Source of the DNA: Acidobacteriota bacterium
Lineage (GTDB): Bacteria; Acidobacteriota; Polarisedimenticolia; Gp22-AA2
Direction: 5' to 3'
Assembly (NCBI GenBank): GCA_027297005.1
Contig: JAPUIN010000064.1
Location: 1 to 5,486 of the forward strand
DNA: 5,486 nt
Part shown: positions 1 to 5,486 of the stretch, in pieces
Position numbering within the stretch: position 1 is the first letter of the stretch
Layout of the letters: each line of letters opens with the position of its first letter
The notes under the pieces: generated by a model
Database searches by the model: none
What the model was told of the DNA's origin: nothing
Seen by the model: the letters and a program-made list of their open reading frames with translations, nothing else
Made by a program: the position numbers and the translations under genes

Positions 1-1
1 G

Positions 2-121
2 CTCGAGTCGGTCGAGCGCTTCAAGGCGGTCGCCGTATCGATGCTCGACGGCTCGCCCCGGGATTCGGAACCTCCCGATCCGCCCCACTTGAGGCTCGGA
101 CCGGATCCCGGGATGGTCTGA
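2..121 (+). CDS. C-terminal end of an unidentified protein (partial, 5' end outside window)
   Basis: An open frame enters from the left edge and stops at TGA 119-121, giving 39 residues that begin LESVERFKAVAVSMLDG and end PPHLRLGPDPGMV. Third codon positions are mostly G or C, as expected of a real gene in this GC-rich DNA, and the frame closes before the promoter at 185. The end is proline- and aspartate-rich and probably disordered. I recognise no domain, so no function is proposed. It runs in the same direction as the B12 operon but is separated from it by about 60 bases, a promoter, a riboswitch and a terminator, so it is probably a separate transcription unit. I see no convincing hairpin terminator for it between 122 and 184. 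Confidence 0.5.
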   Translation, partial: LESVERFKAVAVSMLDGSPRDSEPPDPPHLRLGPDPGMV

Positions 122-184
122 GCTCTCCCCGCTCTGAGGCACCGTGGGCTGCATCGGAACCGGCGGCGGCAAGGGTATGCTCGT

Positions 185-214
185 TTGACAGCCTCGTCCG
201 ATCGGCGGTATACA
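185..214 (+). promoter_or_regulatory. Sigma70-type promoter of the B12 operon
   Basis: A perfect -35 box TTGACA (185-190) is followed after 18 bases by TATACA (209-214), which matches four of six consensus -10 positions. Transcription would begin near 220-221, about 25 bases before the riboswitch aptamer. The position directly upstream of a cobalamin riboswitch supports it. The start site is inferred, not measured. Confidence 0.65.
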
Positions 215-245
215 GGTGGGGTTCAGTTCCTTGACAATCAATATC

Positions 246-421
246 GTGGGAGGCGGCCCGCCCCGTATTCGGATCGGGCTGCTGAAAAGGGAAGGGGGTG
301 GAAAACCCCCGCTGCCCCGCAACTGTGAGCGGTAACGAACGCCGGGAAGTCCCACTGGGGATTCGAACATCCCCGGGAAGGGCCGGTCAGTAGAGAGCCG
401 CGAGCCAGGAAACCTGCCCAC
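246..421 (+). ncRNA. Cobalamin riboswitch aptamer
   Basis: The conserved cobalamin aptamer elements appear in the right order. They are GAAAAGGGAAG (284-294), a P5 hairpin GGGGG/CCCCC (294-298 with 306-310), CCCCGCAACTGTGAGCGG (315-332), CCCACTG (351-357), a hairpin GGGGAT/ATCCCC (357-362 with 369-374), GGGAAGG (375-381), and the B12 box GAGCCAGGAAACCTGCC (402-418). An 8-bp stem pairs 253-260 with 275-282. The closing helix can be drawn as GTGGG (246-250) with CCCAC (417-421), extended by AGG (251-253) with CCT (413-415) around one bulged G. The family binds a cobalamin, usually adenosylcobalamin, and represses B12 uptake or synthesis genes. Here a terminator lies 49 bases beyond the aptamer and a BtuB-like receptor is in the operon, so control is probably by transcription termination. 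The 5' boundary is uncertain by some 30 bases. Confidence 0.96.
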
Positions 422-440
422 GATGAGCCCGTCGTGACGG

Positions 441-456
441 CCCTTCGCGGGAAGGG
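441..456 (+). other. Small hairpin in the riboswitch expression platform
   Basis: A perfect 6-bp stem CCCTTC/GAAGGG closes a GCGG tetraloop between aptamer and terminator. It can be enclosed by a second helix, CGATGA (421-426) with TCATCG (458-463), and a competing hairpin CACGA/TCGTG (419-423 with 432-436) abuts the aptamer's closing helix. These alternatives fit a switching region, but which one forms with or without ligand cannot be decided from sequence alone. Confidence 0.5.
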
Positions 457-469
457 ATCATCGGGATTG

Positions 470-501
470 CCCCGGCCTCCCCAGCGAAGCCGGGGTTTTT
501 T
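470..501 (+). terminator. Rho-independent terminator of the riboswitch
   Basis: A perfect 7-bp GC-rich stem CCCCGGC (470-476) with GCCGGGG (489-495), a 12-base loop, and a run of six T (496-501) make a canonical intrinsic terminator. It lies between the cobalamin aptamer and the first gene's Shine-Dalgarno, the place expected of a transcription-attenuation platform. Its 5' arm CCGGCC (472-477) is also complementary to GGCCGG (381-386) inside the aptamer, a possible antiterminator pairing. Confidence 0.9.
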
Positions 502-530
502 GTGTGGCCCGCCACGAGGGAACTCCTCGA

Positions 531-537
531 GGGAGGG
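531..537 (+). promoter_or_regulatory. Shine-Dalgarno of the first operon gene
   Basis: GGGAGGG ends five bases before ATG 543. It decides the start: an in-frame GTG at 504 lies immediately after the terminator T-run, has no comparable site, and would put 13 extra residues before the signal peptide. Confidence 0.75.
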
Positions 538-542
538 CCGTC

Positions 543-1796
543 ATGAAGCACCGAGAACGACGCGGTCGGCACACCGGTCTCCCGTGTGCGATCTGCTTCA
601 CCCTCCTCGCATACGCCGCACCGGCCTGCCCCGTCCTCGCGAGCGACTGCTACCCGGACCGCGTCGCATCCTACGCTCCGGGATTCGTCAGCGCTCCCCC
701 GGCGTTCAATTCGTGGCAGCCGGGGATCGTGCTCGGCCCACCCGGCGATGCCACCCCGGTGTCCGGCTCCCTGACGGTCCTCTCACTGGGGCATGGCGGA
801 ACGATCGTTCTCGAATTCATCGACAACACCATCGTGGACGGACCGGGCCCCGATTTCATCGTCTTCGAGAACCCCTTCTTCTGCACCCAGGCGCCGGTCA
901 CGGCCGACGATCCGTACAGCGTGCTGGCCGAGCCGGGAATCGTCGCAGCCAGCGAGGACGGGATCACTTTTCATACTTTCCCGTTCGACTCCACGTCCCT
1001 CGCGGAGGTGGTCGATCTCTGCAGTGATCGTGCGCTCCTCGCCCGTCTCGACGGCCTGATGGGGCTGACGCCCAGCTTCACCGGTAATTTTACGATTCCG
1101 AACGATCCCCTCGTCTTTGATCCCGACGCTCCGGGGGGGATCACCGGCCACGGCGGGGACGCCTTCGATCTCGCCGACATCGGGCTCGCGCGCGCCCGCT
1201 TCATCCGCATCACCGATCCCGATATCCCGCTTGGCATCCCCGGGGCCTCCGAGGGGCTGGACCTCGACACGGTCATCGCGCTGAATGCCGAGGCGGTCGT
1301 CGCCGCCGGTCGTGAGGATCGGGACGATGACGGGCTGGCCGACGCCGACGAGGTCACTCTTTACGGGACGAACCCCGACGACCCCGACAGTGACGGAGAC
1401 GGACGCTCCGACGGCGAAGAGGTGGCCATCTGCCGGAATCCGCTCTCGGCCTCGACCGACCCCTTCTTCCTCCCGCGGGTCGATCTGGAGATCGCCGTCC
1501 CCGACCCGACCTCCCTGCGCTGGAGCACGGCGGGGCCGGGACGGACCTACGACCTCATCCGCGGCGCCGTCCAGGCGCTGCGCGCGGTGGGCGGGATGGT
1601 CGATCTCGGTGTCGTCGCATGCGTGGAGCCCGGCTCGACCGATCTCACCAACCGGTTCTTCGAGGATGATGCACGACCACTGCAGGGAGGTGCGTTCTTC
1701 TACACGGTGCGCGTCGTGCCCGATGACGCCGGCATCGGATACGGACACTCCTCGGCCCTGGAGCTGCGCTTCGCGGCCTCGGGAGACTGCCCGTGA
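543..1796 (+). CDS. Secreted surface protein with Ca-binding (TSP3-like) repeats, B12-regulated
   Basis: 417 residues. A basic N-terminus (KHRERRGRH) and a hydrophobic stretch (about 13-30) lead to a likely signal peptidase I site after VLA (31-33), so the protein is exported. Residues 36-255 form a beta-rich domain with signatures IVDGPGPDFIVFENPFF (97-113), GGDAFDLADIGLARARFIR (204-222) and LDLDTVIALNAEA (239-251). I know this pattern from bacterial 'cell surface protein' families, possibly with a jelly-roll, carbohydrate-binding-like fold. Two acidic repeats follow, DRDDDGLADADE (259-270) and DPDSDGDGRSDGEE (280-293), typical of thrombospondin type 3 calcium-binding loops. The C-terminal part (about 310-417) looks like a fibronectin III-like module, with YDLIRG (336-341) and FFYTVRVV (385-392). 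The mature protein has six cysteines (36, 114, 160, 297, 360, 416). It is the first gene after the B12 riboswitch and overlaps the receptor gene by four bases. A role in corrinoid capture at the cell surface is inferred from context only. Confidence 0.88.
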   Translation: MKHRERRGRHTGLPCAICFTLLAYAAPACPVLASDCYPDRVASYAPGFVSAPPAFNSWQPGIVLGPPGDATPVSGSLTVLSLGHGGTIVLEFIDNTIVDGPGPDFIVFENPFFCTQAPVTADDPYSVLAEPGIVAASEDGITFHTFPFDSTSLAEVVDLCSDRALLARLDGLMGLTPSFTGNFTIPNDPLVFDPDAPGGITGHGGDAFDLADIGLARARFIRITDPDIPLGIPGASEGLDLDTVIALNAEAVVAAGREDRDDDGLADADEVTLYGTNPDDPDSDGDGRSDGEEVAICRNPLSASTDPFFLPRVDLEIAVPDPTSLRWSTAGPGRTYDLIRGAVQALRAVGGMVDLGVVACVEPGSTDLTNRFFEDDARPLQGGAFFYTVRVVPDDAGIGYGHSSALELRFAASGDCP

Positions 1797-3838
1797 TTGA
1801 TTCACGCCGCGTCTCGCTCCCGGCCCTTCTCCTTGCATGCGCCCTCGGGCCGGCGGCCCGCGCCGCGGAAGCGCCCGACTCGGAGGCGCCCGAGGACGAA
1901 GCACAGAGGATCGAGGCCCCCGTGGAGCGGATCGAGGTCCGGAGCGATGCGGACGAGGTGGCGTCCCTCGACCCGACCGCCTTCGCGACGGTGATCCGTG
2001 CGGCCGATTTCGCGGGGCGCGTCACCTCCCTTCCTGAGTTGCTTCGCGAGACGGTCGGCGTGCAGGTGCAGAACCTCGGGAGCGGTTTCTCGACCGTCTC
2101 GATCCGCGGCTCGACCGCCGAGCAGGTGGTTGTCTACCTCGACGGCGTGCCGCTGAACCGGGCGCTGGGCGGCGGCGTCAACCTGGCCGATCTGCCTCTC
2201 GCTCAGATCGAGTCGATCGAGATCTATCGGGGCGGCGCGCCGGCCGCTCTCATGGCGGCCTCAATCGGAGGCGCCATCGTCATCAACACCCGCCGTCCTG
2301 AAGGGGATCCGTTGCGATCCCTCTCCGTTTCGTTCGGATCGTTCGACACGACCGAGGCAGTCCTGTCGGTGTCGGGAGCGCGCAACCGCCTGCAGTACTT
2401 CGTGGGACTCGACGGCCGGGTCAGCAACGGCGACTTCACCTTTCTGGATGACAACGGCACGCCTCAGGAAGGGTCGGACGATGGCAGGACGCACCGCGTC
2501 AACAACGACTTCACACGAATTCATTTCACTGGTCGCGCCGGGACGATGATCGGTGAACGCACCCGGCTCACCATAACCGGGGATCTCTTCCGACGCGAGC
2601 AGGGGGTTCCTGGCCTCAGCGCCAACCAGTCGGAGACGGCGCGGCTCGAATCCACGCGCCTGCTGGGCCGCGCCGAGGTGGAGCGGCCCGGCCTGCTCGG
2701 CGGCCGGCTGCTCCTGAGCGGGGCGCTCGACTACACGCGGTTCGACGAGGCATTCGATGATCAGGCGGGCGATATCGGTCTCGCTCCCGCGCAGAAAACC
2801 GACAACCGCATCGAATCGTCCGGAGCGGAGTTCGGCGCCGTGGTGATCGCGAGCAGGCATCAGGCGCTCTCGTTCAGGGCATCCCGTCGGCGGGAGACGG
2901 CCGACCTCGAGGATGAACTCCTTCGCGAGCCGGACCTGGGGAAGGCGACGCGGACGACGCTGGCTGTCACGCTCGAGGACCAGTTCGATTTTGCCGGAGG
3001 CCGCCTCATCCTGAACCCGTCCCTGCGCTATGAGCGCTGGGACAATGGGTTCGAGGACGGCGCCGGGACGGGCGTGATTCCCATGTCGCTCGAGGAGCGA
3101 GACTCGGAGACGACGGGGCGAATCGGGCTGCGATTCGGGATCCGGGAGGGGCTCACCCTGAAAGCGAATGCCGGCCGTTTCCTTCGCCTGCCCGATTTCA
3201 CCGAACTGTTCGGCGATCGCGGCTCGGTGCTCGGCAACCCCGCGCTCGTCCCGGAGAGCGGCCGGACCCTGGACATCGGCATCGAGGCACGACGCCTCAG
3301 GCCCGGCCGGATCATCCGGCGCGCGCGGCTCGAGGTCTCGCTCTTCGAGACGGCCGCCGACAATCTGATTCTGTTCATCCCCAACTCGCAGAACACCGTG
3401 GTGGCGCGGAACATCAGCCGCGCGCGCGTGCGGGGCGGAGAATTCAATCTGACCCTCGCGCTCGGCTCACGATTCACCGGCGGGATCAACGCCACCCTGC
3501 AGCGGGCGGTGAACAAAAGCGGCGACACGTACGACGGCAACCTCCTGCCGGGACGCCCCCGCGAGGAGATCAGCACCGACGCCGGGCTGCGGCTCGGACG
3601 CGGGCGTCTCAGCTATCGCTTCACCTATATCGGAGAGAACTTCGTCGACCGGCAGAACACAGAGAGCGAAGCGCTCGAGGAACGCTACCTCCACGACCTC
3701 GGTTATCGCGTCGATCTGCCGCACGGGCTGCAGGCCACGGTGGAGATCAAGAACCTCACCGACGACGAAAACGTCGACGTGGCCCGCTTTCCCCTGCCGG
3801 GGCGGAGCCTGCACGGGAGGCTGACATGGCGTTTCTGA
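1793..3838 (+). CDS. btuB: TonB-dependent outer-membrane receptor, probable vitamin B12 (cobalamin) transporter BtuB
   Basis: 681 residues, close to the usual size of BtuB-type receptors. A signal peptide ends after ARA (22-24). An acidic spacer leads to a possible TonB box around VERIEVRS (44-51). The plug domain (about 58-168) shows the classic motifs SIRGSTAEQVVVYLDGVPLN (103-122), DLPLAQIESIEIYRGG (133-148) and IGGAIVINTRRP (158-169). The rest is a 22-stranded-type beta barrel with FLRLPDFTELFG and GNPALVPESGRTLDIGIE segments, a KNLTDDENVDV strand near the end, and a terminal phenylalanine as needed for BAM assembly. The start is GTG in a GTGA overlap with the upstream stop, with GGGAG (1781-1785) seven bases earlier, so translation is probably coupled. 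Plug and barrel alone say only TonB-dependent receptor. The cobalamin substrate is inferred from the riboswitch upstream and the propeller lipoprotein downstream. Energy would come from TonB-ExbB-ExbD, not seen here. Confidence 0.93.
   Translation: MIDSRRVSLPALLLACALGPAARAAEAPDSEAPEDEAQRIEAPVERIEVRSDADEVASLDPTAFATVIRAADFAGRVTSLPELLRETVGVQVQNLGSGFSTVSIRGSTAEQVVVYLDGVPLNRALGGGVNLADLPLAQIESIEIYRGGAPAALMAASIGGAIVINTRRPEGDPLRSLSVSFGSFDTTEAVLSVSGARNRLQYFVGLDGRVSNGDFTFLDDNGTPQEGSDDGRTHRVNNDFTRIHFTGRAGTMIGERTRLTITGDLFRREQGVPGLSANQSETARLESTRLLGRAEVERPGLLGGRLLLSGALDYTRFDEAFDDQAGDIGLAPAQKTDNRIESSGAEFGAVVIASRHQALSFRASRRRETADLEDELLREPDLGKATRTTLAVTLEDQFDFAGGRLILNPSLRYERWDNGFEDGAGTGVIPMSLEERDSETTGRIGLRFGIREGLTLKANAGRFLRLPDFTELFGDRGSVLGNPALVPESGRTLDIGIEARRLRPGRIIRRARLEVSLFETAADNLILFIPNSQNTVVARNISRARVRGGEFNLTLALGSRFTGGINATLQRAVNKSGDTYDGNLLPGRPREEISTDAGLRLGRGRLSYRFTYIGENFVDRQNTESEALEERYLHDLGYRVDLPHGLQATVEIKNLTDDENVDVARFPLPGRSLHGRLTWRF
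3815..3820 (+). promoter_or_regulatory. Shine-Dalgarno inside the btuB end for the lipoprotein gene
   Basis: GGGAGG sits five bases before ATG 3826, inside the last codons of the receptor gene. It supports this ATG as the start and translation of the lipoprotein from the same mRNA. Confidence 0.7.
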
Positions 3839-5412
3839 ACCTGCGAATACCGATCGCGCGCCGCGCCGCGCTCCTCGTGGCCCTCTGGCTCGCCGGCTGT
3901 GGCGGGCAGAACAGCTCGGTGCGCCTTCTCCCCGGCACGACGGCGCGGATCAATCCCATCTACGACGTCACGATTTTCTATCCCGATACGACTCTGATCG
4001 TCGGCGGCCTGTCTCTCCAGGGCGTCGAGCTCGATCTGGAGTTCGAGTTCGACGACGCGACGGTGCGCGACGACCTGGCGCCGTACCTCGCTGAGGCAAG
4101 GCTCCTGAGCCTGCGTGCCGGGGGGGTCGAGCTGGCTTACGAGCTGTTCGGTCGGCTGGAGATCGAGGGAACTCTCGACGAGCGCCTGTTCACGACCGGC
4201 CTGTTCGGTCCGATCCGGGTCGGCACCGCCAATCTGATCCCCGATCTCCTCGGTGAGATCTCGGCCGATCGCTCCCGGATCGAGGGGGAAGCCGGCCTTT
4301 TCGGCACGGGGGATCGCGGCTTCTTCACCGCCGTGAAGCGCCGGCGTTACCTCGTGGCCGGGAGCGATCTCCTCTCTATCGGCAAGGTCTCCCTCGTCTC
4401 CGTGCGCTATGACACCCGATTCACCATCGAGCATGACCTCGAGGTGACCAGCAGCGATGCGATCGTCCGGATGGAGGACGGTCGTGCGTTCGTCGTGAAC
4501 CGACTGGGGTTCGATAACCTTCAGGGCCTCGATCCGCTCTCCGGCTTCCGCACCTCCTTTCAGTACACGATGGGGAATGGGGCCAATCCCCACGATCTGG
4601 TCGTCCTCCCCGACGAGGACGGCTCGGCCGGTGGGGGTAGCGAGGGATCCGGCCCTCCCGCCGTCGCGTTCGTCACGCGTTACGAGCCACCGTACAACGA
4701 CGTCGCGATCGTCGACCTGCGCGATGGCGCCCTCCTCGACCGCATCGACCTGACGCCCTACGCCCGCAACCCCGACCGCCTGCCGAGGCCCCATCAGGCG
4801 ATCCTCCTGAACGGATTGATCTACATCTCAATGCAAGATGCCGACGCGTCGTTCGATCGGTTCGAGAACGGCCGGGTCATCGTCATCGATCCGGTCCTCC
4901 GCGACGTGATCGACGTGATCGAACTTACGGGACGGAACCCATTCCAGACCCTGATCCACAGCCGGGAGACCGGGCTGCTCTACGTCGGAATGGCCGGCAA
5001 GTTCTCCGACGGCTCGCATGCCGCAGAGCTGACCGGCGGGGTTGAGGCGATCGATCCGGCGACGCATCGCTCTCTCGGCCTGATCGTGGACGACGACGAT
5101 CTGGGCGGCAATGTCTCCGCCGTCGCCATCGCTTCAAGCACGCTCGGGTACTGCGTCATCACCGACGCGAGCTTCCGCAACCTGGTGGTCGCGTTCAATC
5201 CCTCCACCGGCGAGGTTCTCGGTTCGGTGTTTGAAAGCTTCAACCAGATCGCCACGATCGAGTCGGACGGCGACGGATACCTGCTTGTCACCGACTCGAG
5301 CAGTTTTCAACCGCGTCTCATCGTGCTCGACGCGATGACCGGCCTGCCGGTGGCGTTTCTGCCACTCCGTCTTCCGCCAGGCTCGGTCGCCATCATCACC
5401 CGCAGCCTCTAA
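3826..5412 (+). CDS. Beta-propeller surface lipoprotein with a novel N-terminal domain, BtuG-like in design
   Basis: 528 residues. A basic N-terminus and hydrophobic stretch (14-22) end in the lipobox LAGC with Cys25, so the mature protein is a lipoprotein. Residues about 203-528 carry six recognisable propeller repeats, each ending in a strand like AIVDLRDG, VIVIDPVLRD, VEAIDPATH, VVAFNPSTG or LIVLDAMTG. They include FVVNRLGFDNLQGLDP (222-237) and GNGANPHDLVVLP (250-262), typical of YncE/YVTN-type propellers. A glycine-serine-rich loop (266-276) interrupts the second repeat. Residues 26-190 are a beta-rich region I do not recognise. BtuG proteins of Bacteroides are seven-bladed propeller lipoproteins that bind B12 tightly and dock on BtuB. 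The fold type, lipidation and position right after the receptor suggest an equivalent role, but homology to BtuG itself is not shown. The gene overlaps the receptor gene by 13 bases. Surface rather than periplasmic exposure is inferred. Confidence 0.85.
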   Translation: MAFLNLRIPIARRAALLVALWLAGCGGQNSSVRLLPGTTARINPIYDVTIFYPDTTLIVGGLSLQGVELDLEFEFDDATVRDDLAPYLAEARLLSLRAGGVELAYELFGRLEIEGTLDERLFTTGLFGPIRVGTANLIPDLLGEISADRSRIEGEAGLFGTGDRGFFTAVKRRRYLVAGSDLLSIGKVSLVSVRYDTRFTIEHDLEVTSSDAIVRMEDGRAFVVNRLGFDNLQGLDPLSGFRTSFQYTMGNGANPHDLVVLPDEDGSAGGGSEGSGPPAVAFVTRYEPPYNDVAIVDLRDGALLDRIDLTPYARNPDRLPRPHQAILLNGLIYISMQDADASFDRFENGRVIVIDPVLRDVIDVIELTGRNPFQTLIHSRETGLLYVGMAGKFSDGSHAAELTGGVEAIDPATHRSLGLIVDDDDLGGNVSAVAIASSTLGYCVITDASFRNLVVAFNPSTGEVLGSVFESFNQIATIESDGDGYLLVTDSSSFQPRLIVLDAMTGLPVAFLPLRLPPGSVAIITRSL

Positions 5413-5415
5413 ACC

Positions 5416-5421
5416 AAGGAG
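5416..5421 (+). promoter_or_regulatory. Shine-Dalgarno of the downstream gene
   Basis: AAGGAG, six bases before ATG 5428, is the closest match to the consensus in this window. It marks the start of a fourth gene and suggests that this gene is translated more independently than the overlapping genes before it. Confidence 0.75.
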
Positions 5422-5427
5422 ATCACC

Positions 5428-5486
5428 ATGCGCCACAACGTCCGCCGAGTTTCATCCGCTCTCCTGTTCGTCGCCTCAATCCTCTG
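5428..5486 (+). CDS. Start of an exported protein (partial, 3' end outside window)
   Basis: Only 19 codons are visible, reading MRHNVRRVSSALLFVASIL. Three arginines followed by an unbroken hydrophobic run look like the beginning of a signal peptide or lipoprotein signal. The cleavage site and mature protein lie beyond the window, so no function can be given. The ATG has a strong AAGGAG site and starts 15 bases after the lipoprotein gene's stop. There is no terminator in between, so it is very probably the fourth gene of the B12-controlled operon. An exported product would fit another surface or periplasmic part of the same uptake system, but that is a guess from context. Confidence 0.75.
   Translation, partial: MRHNVRRVSSALLFVASIL

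Noticed and set aside
213..217. CAGGT (213-217) or GTGGG (216-220) as the 5' strand of the aptamer closing helix
   Set aside because: Both can pair with the B12-box end (412-421), but they lie upstream of the predicted transcription start near 221. GTGGGAGG at 246-253 makes a longer helix and is better placed.
1..234. Alternative open frame from position 1 to TGA 232-234
   Set aside because: It reads through the promoter into the leader, and the frame ending at 121 shows stronger GC bias at third positions.
231..236. Second TTGACA as another promoter -35 box
   Set aside because: No AT-rich -10 hexamer lies 16-18 bases downstream. The expected place is GGC-rich aptamer sequence.
504..542. 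In-frame GTG upstream start for the first operon gene
   Set aside because: It touches the terminator T-run, lacks a good Shine-Dalgarno, and would bury the signal peptide. ATG 543 has GGGAGGG five bases upstream.
434..1027. Plus-strand frame starting inside the riboswitch leader
   Set aside because: It runs through the terminator and overlaps the real first gene in another frame, and its translation is arginine- and proline-rich without a recognisable domain.
783..1904. Long minus-strand open frame of 373 codons across the first operon gene
   Set aside because: It lies opposite a gene with signal peptide and recognisable repeats. Its translation is arginine- and glycine-rich without any domain, as expected of the antisense of GC-rich coding DNA.
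3703..4794. Minus-strand open frame of 363 codons opposite the btuB end and the lipoprotein gene
   Set aside because: It spans the junction of two real genes and has a low-complexity charged translation without motifs. It is a shadow of high GC content.

Overview
The window is GC-rich and tightly packed, with every supported gene on the + strand. It looks like part of the chromosome of a Gram-negative (diderm) bacterium: it encodes a TonB-dependent outer-membrane receptor, a lipoprotein with a lipobox, and a secreted protein with a signal peptide. The style of the secreted protein (Ca-binding DxDxDG repeats followed by a C-terminal module around a YDLIRG segment) reminds me of uncultured Acidobacteriota or related deep-branching diderms. 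That taxonomic guess is weak and rests on memory of family style, not on a search.

Layout. Positions 2-121 hold the last 39 codons of an unidentified gene. Positions 122-542 carry no protein gene but hold a complete control region: a sigma70-like promoter (185-214), a cobalamin (adenosylcobalamin-type) riboswitch aptamer (about 246-421), an expression platform with a small hairpin (441-456) and a strong intrinsic terminator (470-501), then a Shine-Dalgarno (531-537). An operon of at least three genes, probably four, follows: a secreted protein with Ca-binding-type repeats (543-1796), a BtuB-like TonB-dependent receptor (1793-3838, GTG start, 4-base overlap), a beta-propeller lipoprotein (3826-5412, 13-base overlap), and the first codons of another apparently exported protein (5428 to the window end, 15-base gap).

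How it works together. The riboswitch says the operon answers to vitamin B12 level: B12 bound to the leader should favour the terminator and shut the operon off, while scarcity allows read-through. The BtuB-like barrel would carry the corrinoid across the outer membrane using TonB energy. The propeller lipoprotein resembles in general design the BtuG surface B12-binding lipoproteins that cap BtuB in Bacteroides, and the first gene's product may be a further extracellular corrinoid-capture or surface component. Riboswitch and receptor are secure. The roles of the two accessory proteins are inferred from context and fold type. The most interesting points are this accessory set around BtuB, an unidentified N-terminal domain on the propeller lipoprotein, and a possible antiterminator pairing between the aptamer and the terminator.
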